Of a stretch of DNA of 64,000 nt, positions 1-8,901 are shown piece by piece; position 1 is the first letter of the stretch, and each line of letters opens with the position of its first letter. The DNA comes from Aurantibrevibacter sp041747755. Its GTDB lineage: Bacteria > Bacteroidota > Bacteroidia > Flavobacteriales > Flavobacteriaceae. A program made the position numbers and the translations under genes. The stretch spans positions 1-64,000 of the forward strand of contig JBGTEN010000001.1 of the NCBI GenBank assembly GCA_041747755.1, in the 5' to 3' direction. The notes below the pieces were generated by a model. That model searched no databases. It had not been told where the DNA came from and saw only the letters and a program-made list of their open reading frames with translations.

Positions 1-1
1 T

Positions 2-607
2 AATCAACGGCAAAGTGTGTTGGAAAATGAGCGTCTTAAACAACAGAATTTACAAAATGAACTTTCGGCACTAAGAAATCAAATAAATCCCCATTTTTTA
101 TTCAATTCCTTAAACACGCTTAATTCACTGGTTCGTGACAACAAAGAGGCAACTCAATTTGTCAATAAATTATCTTTTATGTATCGCTATATACTACAAA
201 GTGGCGATAGAAACATGGTTACTATTGAGGAAGAATTGAAGTTTTTAGAGAGTTATAGTTATTTAATAAAAACGAGATATAGAGAGCGTTTTGAACTGCA
301 GATTACCATTGGAAGTGAGCACTTGGATAAGGAAATACCGCCATTGGCACTTCAGGTACTCGTTGAAAATGCAGTGAAGCACAATGAAATTTCGGAGGAA
401 CATCCGCTTAAAGTAACGATTTATACTGAGGGCGAATTTATCCATGTTGAAAATGAGATTAGACCCAGAACATACGAAGCAGAGGGAACCGGAAATGGCT
501 TATTAAATTTACAGAAGCGATATGCGCTACTCGGAAATCAACAAATTGTAATAAGCAATGACAATGCTCTATTTTGTGTAAAACTACCCTTAAACACCGC
601 TAAATGA
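2..607 (+). CDS. Sensor histidine kinase, LytS/YehU type (5'-truncated by window edge)
   Basis: The frame is open to the first base, so the start and any membrane sensor part lie outside the window. What remains is a short coiled coil, then the His_kinase (PF06580) phosphoacceptor motif INPHFLFNSLNTL near the beginning, and a HATPase domain with the N box (LVENAVKHN) and a glycine box (GTGNGLLNL). This family autophosphorylates the histidine in NPHFLFN and passes phosphate to LytTR response regulators. The stop overlaps the start of the next gene by 4 bp (ATGA), so the two are translationally coupled and almost certainly partners. The signal sensed cannot be deduced. Confidence 0.9.
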   Translation, partial: NQRQSVLENERLKQQNLQNELSALRNQINPHFLFNSLNTLNSLVRDNKEATQFVNKLSFMYRYILQSGDRNMVTIEEELKFLESYSYLIKTRYRERFELQITIGSEHLDKEIPPLALQVLVENAVKHNEISEEHPLKVTIYTEGEFIHVENEIRPRTYEAEGTGNGLLNLQKRYALLGNQQIVISNDNALFCVKLPLNTAK

Positions 608-1365
608 AAGTCGTAATTGTAGAAGATGAGCTTGCAGCAAGCGAAAACCTAACATTCCTGCTTAAAAACATACAGCCAGAAATTGAAGTACTGGCTGTTT
701 TGGATTCAGTAAGAGCTGCGGTTGCCTATTTTTCTAAACCCAATGAGGCTGTTTTAGTCTTTATGGACATTCATTTGGCTGATGGGATTTCATTTGAAAT
801 ATTTGACAAGGTCCGCATTGAGATTCCTGTAGTGTTTACGACAGCTTATGATCAGTATGCCCTAAAAGCCTTTAAAGTAAATAGTATTGATTATTTGCTA
901 AAACCAATAGATGAAGATGAATTGAGCAAAGCATTACAGCAATTTAAGCTAAAAGTAAAACAAGAAAAAAATGTAGATGATCCAATGATTGGTTTGCTCA
1001 GTTTTATAAAAGCAAAAACAAAGACCTTTAAAACCACCTATTTGGTAAGTCAGAGAGACCAGTTAATACCAATTAAAACAGCAGATATAGCCTATTTATA
1101 CATTGATTTAGGGATTGTGAAAGCAGTGACTAAGGACAATTATACTTATGTTATTGATGAAAAATTAGAAGATATTGAAAATGACTTGAATCCGGAGAAT
1201 TTTTATCGTGTGAACAGACAATTTATCGTACGTAGAGATGCTATTGTCAACATCAATTACTATTTTAATAGTAAACTTATAGTGAATGTGACACCTACTT
1301 TCGAAGAGCGTATAGTCGTTAGTAAGGCAAAATCAAGTGAATTTAAACAGTGGTTGAATTCTTAA
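604..1365 (+). CDS. LytTR-family response regulator
   Basis: A 253-residue two-domain regulator. Residues 1-120 form a receiver domain with an acidic pocket (EDE near the N terminus), the likely phosphorylated aspartate D55 in VFMDIHLADG, and the conserved Lys in YLLKPI. Residues about 145-250 are a LytTR DNA-binding domain, recognisable from the FYRVNRQFIVRRDAI segment. It is the cognate regulator of the kinase that overlaps it by 4 bp. Such pairs in Bacteroidota act on a few nearby targets, but no target or binding repeat could be identified here. It ends 2 bp before a convergent gene. Confidence 0.92.
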   Translation: MKVVIVEDELAASENLTFLLKNIQPEIEVLAVLDSVRAAVAYFSKPNEAVLVFMDIHLADGISFEIFDKVRIEIPVVFTTAYDQYALKAFKVNSIDYLLKPIDEDELSKALQQFKLKVKQEKNVDDPMIGLLSFIKAKTKTFKTTYLVSQRDQLIPIKTADIAYLYIDLGIVKAVTKDNYTYVIDEKLEDIENDLNPENFYRVNRQFIVRRDAIVNINYYFNSKLIVNVTPTFEERIVVSKAKSSEFKQWLNS

Positions 1366-1367
1366 AT

Positions 1368-2075
1368 TTAGCACCTAGCTGTTTTTCTTTTCTTGCCCAG
1401 AGTTTTTGAATCGATAACTTTTTGAATGTAGGTTTCTGCCAAGGGAACTTTACAGGCAGTTCCAGCCATCACTACGTCTACTTTTCCTATTTGCCGGGCG
1501 ACTGCCTTAGCCTTTTCAGTAAGAGATGCTATAACACTACCAACAGTAATTACAAAACCATTCATAGTATAGCGAACCCTGTTGGGTGCTACATGGATTT
1601 CCGGTACTATGGCATCTAGTAAACCTACATAAGCGGGAATGTCCAGTAGCTGATCTTCATTTACTTTTGCAAAGTTGGCTAATGTCGCCCATCCGGCTGA
1701 GGCAATGGTTTCTTCTTTAGAAGTAATCCATTTTTGTCCTAATTCAAAACCATAGGGTGTTTCCGATGCAACCCAAGGAACTGCATACTCGCTTAAATAA
1801 TGCCAATAGGCGTTTTTTACCCATGATTCCAGTTGCTCTTTTGTTATTTTTGTTTCATCAGCCATGAGGCCTGCCAAATACATAGCATCAGAATTGCCTG
1901 TATTGTACAATTCCAATGATAGCTCATGATTCTTCTTTGTTTTTTTTAGGATTTTCTTTAAATCAGCCACCTTAACACCAAAAAAGGGCTCTCTGGCTCC
2001 ATGTATCATTAGTGTTTTTTTGGTCTGTGGGTCACCGTACTGCTCCAGTTCCTGCATTACCTCTTTTAGTGTCAT
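1368..2075 (-). CDS. DNA alkylation repair protein (ALK/HEAT-repeat type)
   Basis: The protein is all-helical, with the layout of the DNA alkylation repair family PF08713 (AlkC/AlkD-like HEAT repeats). MTLKEVMQELEQYGD starts it, and the region around GVKVADLKKILKK and the WVASETPYGFELG segment fit the family. Some members remove alkylated bases by a glycosylase reaction without base flipping; others are uncharacterised, so activity here is inferred. I place the start at the ATG at 2075, where family members begin. An upstream in-frame ATG at 2126 would add 17 residues and overlap the preceding gene by 35 bp. It probably shares a transcript with the gene at 2092-2559. Confidence 0.75.
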   Translation of the reverse strand: MTLKEVMQELEQYGDPQTKKTLMIHGAREPFFGVKVADLKKILKKTKKNHELSLELYNTGNSDAMYLAGLMADETKITKEQLESWVKNAYWHYLSEYAVPWVASETPYGFELGQKWITSKEETIASAGWATLANFAKVNEDQLLDIPAYVGLLDAIVPEIHVAPNRVRYTMNGFVITVGSVIASLTEKAKAVARQIGKVDVVMAGTACKVPLAETYIQKVIDSKTLGKKRKTARC

Positions 2076-2091
2076 ATCTGTTGAATTGGGT

Positions 2092-2559
2092 TTATATACC
2101 TTTCTGGGTGGTACGCCTTTTAGCATCTTTGGTCAAAGCAAAACTTTCACGTCTTGTAATAGTTTTAATGTATTCTACCTTCCTAAACCGCAAAGCACTC
2201 CAATCTTCATCGATAGCCACCATTCGTACCGGTTCAAGATTTAATTTTCCCAGACTGGCCCAACCGGTGTCCCGGTTAAAATCGCATTTAAATTTTTTGG
2301 AAGTGCCTTTTGGATAGCACATCCATAAAATAGCATCTCCCTTTAATTTTTTGTAGAGGTAGTTTATGGCTTGCTCTATTGCCGTTTGGGTGGTGACAAA
2401 TACCAATGCGAAAACAATTTCCTTTGCATCATCTATGGAATAAATAATTGTTGTCTCTTTAGTCATTTCGGCTAGTTCATCTTGGAGTGAAGCAGGCGAA
2501 TTTAGAACAAGGATAGATTTATGGTCTTTAAAGTTTAGTTTCTTAAATAGAGGAGTCAT
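2092..2559 (-). CDS. Conserved hypothetical protein, DUF3052-like
   Basis: A 155-residue soluble protein without a signal peptide or membrane segment. It opens with LNFKDHKSILVLNSP, and its central ILWMCYPKGTSKK segment resembles the small DUF3052-type proteins that look like the nucleotide-binding half of a methyltransferase fold. The C terminus is strongly basic (KDAKRRTTQKG). Function is unknown. It sits directly upstream of the DNA alkylation repair gene on the same strand, which may mean co-expression. The family assignment is from pattern memory only. Confidence 0.6.
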   Translation of the reverse strand: MTPLFKKLNFKDHKSILVLNSPASLQDELAEMTKETTIIYSIDDAKEIVFALVFVTTQTAIEQAINYLYKKLKGDAILWMCYPKGTSKKFKCDFNRDTGWASLGKLNLEPVRMVAIDEDWSALRFRKVEYIKTITRRESFALTKDAKRRTTQKGI

Positions 2560-2680
2560 GGAATAGCGTTTTGAAACCTTGAATAAATATAAGCATAAAT
2601 CAAATTGAGGTAAATATCAATTGGTAATTTAAAGCAGGGGATGGTTATAAAAGAGGATAAAAATAGTCCAGTTTAATGAA

Positions 2681-3388
2681 TTATTTTATTCCTCCAAAAG
2701 CGCCAAAACACATATTTTTATGTAATATCTCTACACGTTTAAAACCCACCTTTTTCATTAGGTCCAATTGGTAATTCATGGATCTGGGAGAGTCTTCTTT
2801 TTCAATATACTCCAACACAGTTTGACGATAGGCTTTGCCGTTTATGTGCTCCAAATAGTCTCCGTAAAGTTCCCAGGTGTATTCTGTTAGAACCTCAGTA
2901 TCTTGTGTAATCAGGTCAGAAATCATCAAACAGCCTCCGGGTTTCAAGAGGGCATAGAGTTTTTCAAAGGTAGTTTCCCAATCCATATCGTCCCGTAAAT
3001 GATGTAGAACAGCTCCCGCTAAAATGATATCGTAATTATTTTCTTTGAGTTTAACTGTGCGTATATCACCTTGAAAAATTTCAATAAGTCCATTTGTTTT
3101 CTCCGAAACGCGCTCCAAAGCTTTATTTAGCATGGGCTGACTCAAATCAACCAAAGTGCAGTTAAGATTTTGAATTTTGGATAACATCTTCAAAGTGTAA
3201 TTCCCTGCACCACAACCCACATCCAGCACATTTACTGCCTTTGGCACAATACGTTTTGCAGCTTCAGTAATCAGTTCAAGGGAAATTTTTGCATCTATTG
3301 TTGCCACCTGACCTGTATCCAAATTGGAGAAGCGCTCAACATCTTTATCAAAACGATCTTTTATCTCAGCAACCGTTGATTTCTTCAT
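2681..3388 (-). CDS. Class I SAM-dependent methyltransferase
   Basis: A 235-residue Rossmann-fold methyltransferase. Motif I is VLDVGCGAGNYT, followed by an acidic residue at the end of strand 2 (LVDLS), motif II around GDIRTVKL, and ILAGAVLHHLRDD, the post-motif typical of the Methyltransf_25/UbiE-like group. The substrate is unknown. I chose the ATG at 3388 (MKKSTVAEIKDRFDKD). The open frame continues upstream to an ATG at 3433 and a TTG at 3451, but those extra residues do not look like part of the fold. It follows pssA on the same strand after about 80 bp. Confidence 0.82.
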   Translation of the reverse strand: MKKSTVAEIKDRFDKDVERFSNLDTGQVATIDAKISLELITEAAKRIVPKAVNVLDVGCGAGNYTLKMLSKIQNLNCTLVDLSQPMLNKALERVSEKTNGLIEIFQGDIRTVKLKENNYDIILAGAVLHHLRDDMDWETTFEKLYALLKPGGCLMISDLITQDTEVLTEYTWELYGDYLEHINGKAYRQTVLEYIEKEDSPRSMNYQLDLMKKVGFKRVEILHKNMCFGAFGGIK

Positions 3389-3471
3389 AGAATAATTTGT
3401 AGTTATATTGTATTGGAAAGCATCGGAAATCATAATTTTGTTCTGAACCAATCATAATGCTCCATGCAAAT

Positions 3472-4248
3472 TTATTTCTTCGCAACATTAATTTCATTCA
3501 CCATTGAACTTATAATATAAAATCCAATTATGGCAGGCACAGCCAAAAACTTAAGTGTCACTAAAAGTACAAAGCTTACAACCAAAAAAGTATAACGAAG
3601 CGCATTGTCTTTAAAACTCCAATTTTTAAATTTTAAAGCAAAAAGTTTAATTTTCGAATTTAACAAATAGGCACTTAAAAACGTAAGTCCGATTAAAAAC
3701 CATTGATTTAAAATAATACTATTTAGAATATCATTATTCTGATATAAAAGGATAAGAGGAAGGGAAAGAATCAGCAGCGCATTTGCGGGTGTGGGTAATC
3801 CAATGAAAGAAGTAGCCTGATTTTCATCCAAATTAAACTTGGCCAAACGGTACGCGGATGCCAACGTAATGATAAAGCCCAGAAAGGGGAGTGGGAGTAT
3901 GCTCAATGTTCCAGAAGCACTTGTATGAATAACCTGATCGGCATTCCACCCGCCATAAACCGCCATACCGAGCAATTGATACATTACAATACCGGGAACC
4001 AGCCCGCTGGTAATCATATCCGCTAATGAATCTAGCTGCAGACCTAAGTCACTCTGAACTTTTAATACTCGGGCAGCCAGACCATCAAAATAATCAAAAA
4101 AGATACCTAGAAAAACAAAGAAGGCTGCTAATTCCATTCGGTTCGCAACCGCAAAAATAACAGCCACACAGCCGCAGAAGACGTTTAATAAGGTTATAAG
4201 GTTAGGGATATGTTTTTTCAAGGCGTAATGTTTAGGTAAAAATAACAC
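3472..4248 (-). CDS. pssA: CDP-diacylglycerol--serine O-phosphatidyltransferase
   Basis: Phosphatidylserine synthase joins CDP-diacylglycerol and serine at the inner membrane, the first committed step to phosphatidylethanolamine. The CDP-alcohol phosphatidyltransferase signature DG-x2-AR-x8-G-x3-D-x3-D is complete (DGLAAR at about residues 55-60, ending LDSLAD). Six or more hydrophobic segments and the opening HIPNLITLLNVFCGC fit the type II PssA of Bacteroidota. The frame has no nearby ATG: translation must begin at GTG 4248 or TTG 4221 (LKKHIPN), and the latter matches typical family starts. The gene faces the DUF4105 gene across a short divergent promoter region. Confidence 0.9.
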   Translation of the reverse strand: MLFLPKHYALKKHIPNLITLLNVFCGCVAVIFAVANRMELAAFFVFLGIFFDYFDGLAARVLKVQSDLGLQLDSLADMITSGLVPGIVMYQLLGMAVYGGWNADQVIHTSASGTLSILPLPFLGFIITLASAYRLAKFNLDENQATSFIGLPTPANALLILSLPLILLYQNNDILNSIILNQWFLIGLTFLSAYLLNSKIKLFALKFKNWSFKDNALRYTFLVVSFVLLVTLKFLAVPAIIGFYIISSMVNEINVAKK

Positions 4249-4323
4249 AATTTTTCAGCAATCCATTTAGTCCAATAATTTATTCAGATATTTGTCGTGA
4301 ACTTCATATTTAATTGGTGCCTT

Positions 4324-5502
4324 ATGGGTTTGAAAATGCTACTTTTTATTTGTCTTTTTTGGGTTTTCGGCCTTGGTTTTTCACAACAAGTTACTTTGTC
4401 TCCAGCAGCAACATTAAGTGTTATCACCTGCGGATCCGGAGAAGAGCTTTACTCCTCTTTTGGGCATAGTGCATTTCGAATTACCGATCCCGTTTTGGGT
4501 ATTGATGTGGTTTACAATTATGGAACTTTTAATTTTAACGCTCCCAATTTCTATTTGAAATTTACGCAGGGAAAATTACCTTTTGCTCTTAGTAGGCAAC
4601 AGTTTAACCAATTTATTTACGAATATGAACTGGAAAACAGATGGGTAAAGGAGCAGGTATTAGATCTTACGGAGACTCAAAAAAATGAATTATTTCTTTT
4701 TTTGGAGAACAATTACCTTCCAGAAAATAGAGTTTATAAATACGATTTCTTTTTTGACAACTGTTCCACCAAAATTGGCGCTGTATTGGAGAGCACTTTT
4801 GGGACTGCATTGCGATACGACTACGCACATTTAGAGGAGCAGTTTACCTTTCGTGAGTTAATTCACCAAAATTTAAAAACCAATTCATGGTCGGCTTTTG
4901 GGATTGATTTGGCTTTAGGCTCGGTGATCGATAGAGAAGCTACGCCTCATGAGCATCTCTTTTTGCCTAACTATGTTTTGCGACAATTGAATTATACTTC
5001 GCTTGGAAATATACCAATAGTATTACAGCAAAGAACTATTCTAAAGGAAGGGCCCAAACTAAAGGAACCGAATTTTCTTTTGACACCACAGTTTTGGCTT
5101 TCCGTAGTATTAATCCTCGTTGTCCTAATGACCTATTTTGATTTTAAGAAAGGAGGTCGAAGTAGATGGTTGGATTTCAGTCTTTTTTTTGCTACGGGCT
5201 TCGCAGGGTGGATTATTGTATTTCTTTGGTTTTTTACAGAACACACAACTACAGTTATCAATTTTAATGTGCTCTGGGCGTTTCCATTAAACCTAGTTGT
5301 GGCTTTTTTTCTGCTATCCAAAAAACCAATGTTCAAGGGCCTTTTGTACTACATTATTACACTTTTGGTATTGTTGGCGGCTACCCTAGTGTTATGGGGA
5401 TTAAAAATTCAACTATTTTCTCCATTATTACTTCTTTTGTTGATTGCTTTGGGGATTAGATACCTATTTTTGCACTTTATTTTAAAAAAGGGAATAGCTT
5501 GA
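4324..5502 (+). CDS. DUF4105/Lnb N-terminal domain membrane protein
   Basis: A 392-residue exported protein: signal peptide MGLKMLLFICLFWVFG, a periplasmic domain of about 230 residues, then about four transmembrane helices in the last 140 residues. The periplasmic part carries family landmarks (CGSGEELYSSFGHSAFRI and FFFDNCSTKIG, i.e. conserved His, Asn and Cys) of the DUF4105 family, also called Lnb N-terminal periplasmic domain, which has a papain-like NlpC/P60-related layout. Enzymatic activity is inferred and the substrate unknown. The GTG at 4297 also opens the frame, but a TAnnTTTG-like element (4287-4294) lies just ahead of it, so ATG 4324 is the more likely start. Confidence 0.78.
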   Translation: MGLKMLLFICLFWVFGLGFSQQVTLSPAATLSVITCGSGEELYSSFGHSAFRITDPVLGIDVVYNYGTFNFNAPNFYLKFTQGKLPFALSRQQFNQFIYEYELENRWVKEQVLDLTETQKNELFLFLENNYLPENRVYKYDFFFDNCSTKIGAVLESTFGTALRYDYAHLEEQFTFRELIHQNLKTNSWSAFGIDLALGSVIDREATPHEHLFLPNYVLRQLNYTSLGNIPIVLQQRTILKEGPKLKEPNFLLTPQFWLSVVLILVVLMTYFDFKKGGRSRWLDFSLFFATGFAGWIIVFLWFFTEHTTTVINFNVLWAFPLNLVVAFFLLSKKPMFKGLLYYIITLLVLLAATLVLWGLKIQLFSPLLLLLLIALGIRYLFLHFILKKGIA

Positions 5503-5576
5503 AACGGTAGTTGTATTTGGTTTCATGTTTTATCAGCCTGTTTTAATCGAGCTCTACTAATTTTTAAATTCAACAC

Positions 5577-7457
5577 ATGAACCTACTTACTGTAGAAAAT
5601 ATATCCAAATCTTTTGGGGAACTAGTCCTTTTTAAGGATTTATCTTTTGGCATCAATAAAGACCAAAAAATAGCATTAATTGCCAAAAATGGCACTGGAA
5701 AGACGGCCATTCTTAATATCATTTCAGGAAATCAATCTCCTGATACCGGTCGCGTAAATTACAGAAAAGACATTCGGGTTTCTTATTTAGAACAGGAACC
5801 GGAATTGAACCCGGAGCACACCATAGAAGAAACCATTTTGGCTTCTGATAGTGATGTGCTGCGTATTATCAATAACTACGAAAAGGCTTTGGTAAATCCT
5901 GAGAATGAAGAGGCGTATCAAAAAGCCTTTGATGCCATGGATCATTTTGGAGCATGGGATTTTGAAAATCAGTATAAGCAGATACTTTTTAAACTAAAAT
6001 TGGAGGACTTACAGGTAAAAGTGGGGCTGCTTTCCGGAGGACAAAAAAAGCGATTGGCGCTTGCCAATGCGCTGATTAACCGACCGGATTTATTGATTAT
6101 GGATGAGCCCACCAACCATTTGGATTTGGAGATGATAGAATGGTTAGAAAACTATTTTGCTAAGGAAAATATAACCTTGTTTATGGTGACGCATGACCGG
6201 TACTTTTTGGAACGCGTCTGCAATGAGATTATAGAACTGGATAATGGACAACTTTATTCCTACAAAGGAAATTACTCGTATTATCTGGAAAAGAAAGAAG
6301 CCAGACTTGCACAAGAAGCTGTTGAGCAACACAAATCTAAGCAACTCTTTAAAAAGGAGCTGGATTGGATGCGCAGACAACCCAAAGCTCGAACTACCAA
6401 ATCCAAGTCCAGAATCGATGATTTTCAAGCTATAAAGGAAAAAGCCTCTCAACGCAGAAAAGACCACAAAGTACAGTTGGAGATTAATATGGAACGTATG
6501 GGTAGCAAGGTGTTGGAATTGCATAAAATTTCTAAATCCTACCCTAATAAACCAATTTTAAACAAATTTGAGTATATTTTTTTACAAGGAGAGCGCATTG
6601 GAATCATAGGTAAAAACGGAACAGGGAAATCTACCTTTTTGAATGTTTTGACAGGCAAAGATCAACCGGATTCAGGAAAAGTAGTGGTAGGGGAAACCAT
6701 AAAATTCGGTTATTATACTCAGGCCGGTATTGTGATAAAACCGGGGCAGAAAGTCATCGAAGTCATTCGGGAGTTTGGCGATTATATCCCCTTGAAAAAA
6801 GGGGGACAAATTTCCGCACAACAATTATTGGAACGCTTTCTTTTTGATCGTAAAAAGCAATACGACTTTGTTGAGAAACTTAGTGGGGGAGAACGTAAAC
6901 GATTATATCTATGTACAGTATTAATCCAAAATCCGAACTTTTTGATTTTGGATGAGCCTACAAATGATTTGGATATCGTCACCCTAAATGTACTGGAAGA
7001 CTTCCTACTAGATTTCCCGGGGTGTTTATTGGTGGTTTCCCACGACCGTTATTTTATGGACAAAATTGTGGATCATCTTTTTGTTTTCAGGGGTGATGCC
7101 GTTATCGAGGATTTTCCGGGAAACTACTCCGATTTCAGAGCGTATGAGGATAGTACTGAAGAAGAAATTAAAGCGGTAAAGGTAGAAAGTGTACAAGCTA
7201 ATCTATCTAAGAATGTTTGGAAAACTGAGGATACCACCAAAAAACTTAGTTACTCCGAACAGAAGGAATACCAACAGTTGGAAAAGGAAATCCAAAAATT
7301 GGAAAAGGAGAAGGAAGTATTGCAGTATAAGTTTACCGATACTTCACTTTCCGGAGACGAAATTTCCAAACTTTCTATAGACCTTAAAAAGCTTATGGAT
7401 GCTATAGAGGAAAAAACCGAACGTTGGTTTTCGCTATCCGCTATACTAGAGGGGTAA
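5577..7457 (+). CDS. ABC-F family ATPase, Uup-like
   Basis: A soluble 626-residue protein with two ABC ATPase cassettes and no membrane domain. Cassette 1 has Walker A AKNGTGKTA, signature LSGGQKKR and Walker B LLIMDEPTNHLD. Cassette 2 has GKNGTGKST, LSGGERKR and FLILDEPTNDLD. A basic inter-cassette linker (about residues 240-300) and a C-terminal coiled coil (about 540-620, KEYQQLEKEIQKLEKEKE) match Uup rather than EttA. ABC-F proteins act on the ribosome; Uup also affects transposon excision and late ribosome assembly in E. coli. It leads a four-gene plus-strand operon with gaps of 15-32 bp. Confidence 0.9.
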   Translation: MNLLTVENISKSFGELVLFKDLSFGINKDQKIALIAKNGTGKTAILNIISGNQSPDTGRVNYRKDIRVSYLEQEPELNPEHTIEETILASDSDVLRIINNYEKALVNPENEEAYQKAFDAMDHFGAWDFENQYKQILFKLKLEDLQVKVGLLSGGQKKRLALANALINRPDLLIMDEPTNHLDLEMIEWLENYFAKENITLFMVTHDRYFLERVCNEIIELDNGQLYSYKGNYSYYLEKKEARLAQEAVEQHKSKQLFKKELDWMRRQPKARTTKSKSRIDDFQAIKEKASQRRKDHKVQLEINMERMGSKVLELHKISKSYPNKPILNKFEYIFLQGERIGIIGKNGTGKSTFLNVLTGKDQPDSGKVVVGETIKFGYYTQAGIVIKPGQKVIEVIREFGDYIPLKKGGQISAQQLLERFLFDRKKQYDFVEKLSGGERKRLYLCTVLIQNPNFLILDEPTNDLDIVTLNVLEDFLLDFPGCLLVVSHDRYFMDKIVDHLFVFRGDAVIEDFPGNYSDFRAYEDSTEEEIKAVKVESVQANLSKNVWKTEDTTKKLSYSEQKEYQQLEKEIQKLEKEKEVLQYKFTDTSLSGDEISKLSIDLKKLMDAIEEKTERWFSLSAILEG

Positions 7458-7472
7458 ATACAATGTTGTATC

Positions 7473-7979
7473 ATGAATCCTTATTTTCTTTTATACCTAA
7501 AATTTCTGTTGACTTCGACCAATCAACACGGAGTGCATTCGCCTTTTGTCTATGCATATGTGACCCAATGTTTGTATAAAAGGGCTATTGTAAAGGGATC
7601 GAAATCGATTCAGGTTTTTCAAAAAAGTCGGACTTATTTTAAAGCCGAAAGAGTAAAATGGTTTGGCGAGGAGGAACGGCTAAACAAGATATCCGAAGTG
7701 GGTAAAGGTATTTTTTCAGTTCAGCACCCCCCTTTTGATCTTGTTTTTATCTCAAGGGATACTCAACATGAAGTTAAAGGTTTTCTTTCTGATACTAGAA
7801 ATATAAGAAATCATACCATGGTACTCATAGAAGGTATATATACTTCAAAAGTCAATCGATTGTTATGGGAAAGGGCGAAAGAAATACCGGATGTTAGGGT
7901 ATCTATAGATATGTTTCATTGTGGAGTGCTGTTTTTCAGAAAAGAGCAAGTCAAGGAACATTTTAAGATTCGAATTTAA
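7473..7979 (+). CDS. Methyltransferase relative lacking the SAM-binding core
   Basis: This 168-residue protein matches both ends of the flavobacterial O-methyltransferase-like proteins of about 235 residues: the N terminus LLTSTNQHGVHSPFVYAYVT and the C terminus DMFHCGVLFFRKEQVKEHF are family hallmarks. The strand-4 and strand-5 regions are still recognisable (FDLVFISRDTQHE and TMVLIEGIYTSK), but the intervening piece with the glycine-rich SAM motif (ELGTSLG-like) is absent, and the usual DGNH acidic site reads SRDTQH. It is therefore unlikely to bind SAM in the normal way. The frame is intact and it lies 15 bp after the ABC-F gene in an operon, which argues against simple decay. The comparison is from memory of the family. 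Confidence 0.68.
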   Translation: MNPYFLLYLKFLLTSTNQHGVHSPFVYAYVTQCLYKRAIVKGSKSIQVFQKSRTYFKAERVKWFGEEERLNKISEVGKGIFSVQHPPFDLVFISRDTQHEVKGFLSDTRNIRNHTMVLIEGIYTSKVNRLLWERAKEIPDVRVSIDMFHCGVLFFRKEQVKEHFKIRI

Positions 7980-8011
7980 TCCCGTATTTTTAAGATTTAA
8001 TACTTATCATT

Positions 8012-8176
8012 ATGGACAATAACACTATTTATATTGTTTTAGGAATCTTGTTAGTCGTCTATTTTGCTACACAGGCTTTTACCAAAAAGCGTTGGAAGGA
8101 GCGAAAATCAAGGGGCTTTATGGAAGGACAAAGAAAGAAGAAAAATCACGACGAAGGAGACAAAAGATCCAAATAA
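8012..8176 (+). CDS. Small single-pass membrane protein (54 aa)
   Basis: A 54-residue frame beginning ATG at 8012. Residues 6-22 (IYIVLGILLVVYFATQA) form one transmembrane helix, followed by a very basic cytoplasmic tail (KKRWKERKSRG, then RKKKNHDEGDKRSK). The short N terminus followed by a basic tail predicts N-out/C-in topology. It lies between the methyltransferase-like gene (32 bp) and the cobalamin adenosyltransferase (16 bp) in the same direction, so it is most likely a real operon member. No function is known; basic-tailed microproteins of this form often regulate or scaffold larger membrane proteins, but this is speculation. Confidence 0.65.
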   Translation: MDNNTIYIVLGILLVVYFATQAFTKKRWKERKSRGFMEGQRKKKNHDEGDKRSK

Positions 8177-8192
8177 CTAAGTACAGCACTAC

Positions 8193-8774
8193 ATGAAAAT
8201 ATACACCAGAACCGGAGATCAGGGTTTAACATCACTTTTCGGAGGTACACGCGTAGCAAAGCATCATATCCGGATAGATAGTTATGGTACTCTGGATGAA
8301 CTGAATTCCTGGCTGGGTTTGTTGAGGGATCAGCAAATGAACATTCATTCTAAAGGAGTTTTACTGCTAATTCAGGAAAAGCTTTTTACTATTGGTGCCA
8401 TTTTAGCTACTGATCCTGAAAAGAGTGTACTAAAAACAGGTAAGCAACGGCTCGATATAGAAAAAATTAGAATAGAAGATATTGGATTTTTGGAACAGGA
8501 AATAGATACCATGAACGAGGAACTTCAGGAAATGACACACTTTATTCTTCCGGGTGGCCATCCTACTATTTCTTATTGTCATATTGCAAGAACTGTATGT
8601 AGAAGAGCCGAGCGCCTTGCAACTCAGTTAAATGAAATTGAGCCTTTAGAGATTCATGTACTCCCTTATTTAAACCGACTATCTGATTACCTTTTTGTGT
8701 TGGCGCGGAAATTTTCCAGGGACATGAATATCGAGGAAATTAAATGGATTCCCGGGAAAAATAATATGAAATAG
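8193..8774 (+). CDS. Cob(I)alamin adenosyltransferase, PduO type
   Basis: This enzyme transfers the 5'-deoxyadenosyl group of ATP to cob(I)alamin, giving adenosylcobalamin for enzymes such as methylmalonyl-CoA mutase and class II ribonucleotide reductase. The 193-residue protein has the PduO-type ATP-binding N terminus (YTRTGDQGLTSLFGG), SYGTLDELNSWLG and the arginine-rich RTVCRRAER helix, with normal length. It is the last gene of the ABC-F operon. No cobalamin riboswitch was seen upstream and no other B12 gene is in the window, so it probably serves salvaged cobalamin. Confidence 0.93.
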   Translation: MKIYTRTGDQGLTSLFGGTRVAKHHIRIDSYGTLDELNSWLGLLRDQQMNIHSKGVLLLIQEKLFTIGAILATDPEKSVLKTGKQRLDIEKIRIEDIGFLEQEIDTMNEELQEMTHFILPGGHPTISYCHIARTVCRRAERLATQLNEIEPLEIHVLPYLNRLSDYLFVLARKFSRDMNIEEIKWIPGKNNMK

Positions 8775-8847
8775 GTTGTTTATTCGTTATTAAATTGGCA
8801 ATGAGAGTATATTGTTAATAAAATAACCTAAATAGTTGTAAAATAAC

Positions 8848-8877
8848 TTGACAATTAGCGTTTAAAAATTATTTTTG
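8848..8877 (+). promoter_or_regulatory. Bacteroidota sigma-70 promoter of the DUF2795 gene
   Basis: A TTG (8848-8850, as TTGACA) and a perfect -7 element TATTTTTG (8870-8877, consensus TAnnTTTG) are separated by 19 bp, the spacing known for the Bacteroides/Flavobacterium housekeeping sigma factor. The predicted transcript would start about 20 nt before the ATG at 8902. Confidence 0.65.
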
Positions 8878-8901
8878 CAAAAAATTAAATTTACTACTGA
8901 A

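Noticed and set aside
2012..2317. Plus-strand frames overlapping the DNA alkylation repair and DUF3052-like genes
   Set aside because: Shadows of the two minus-strand genes; no conserved features.
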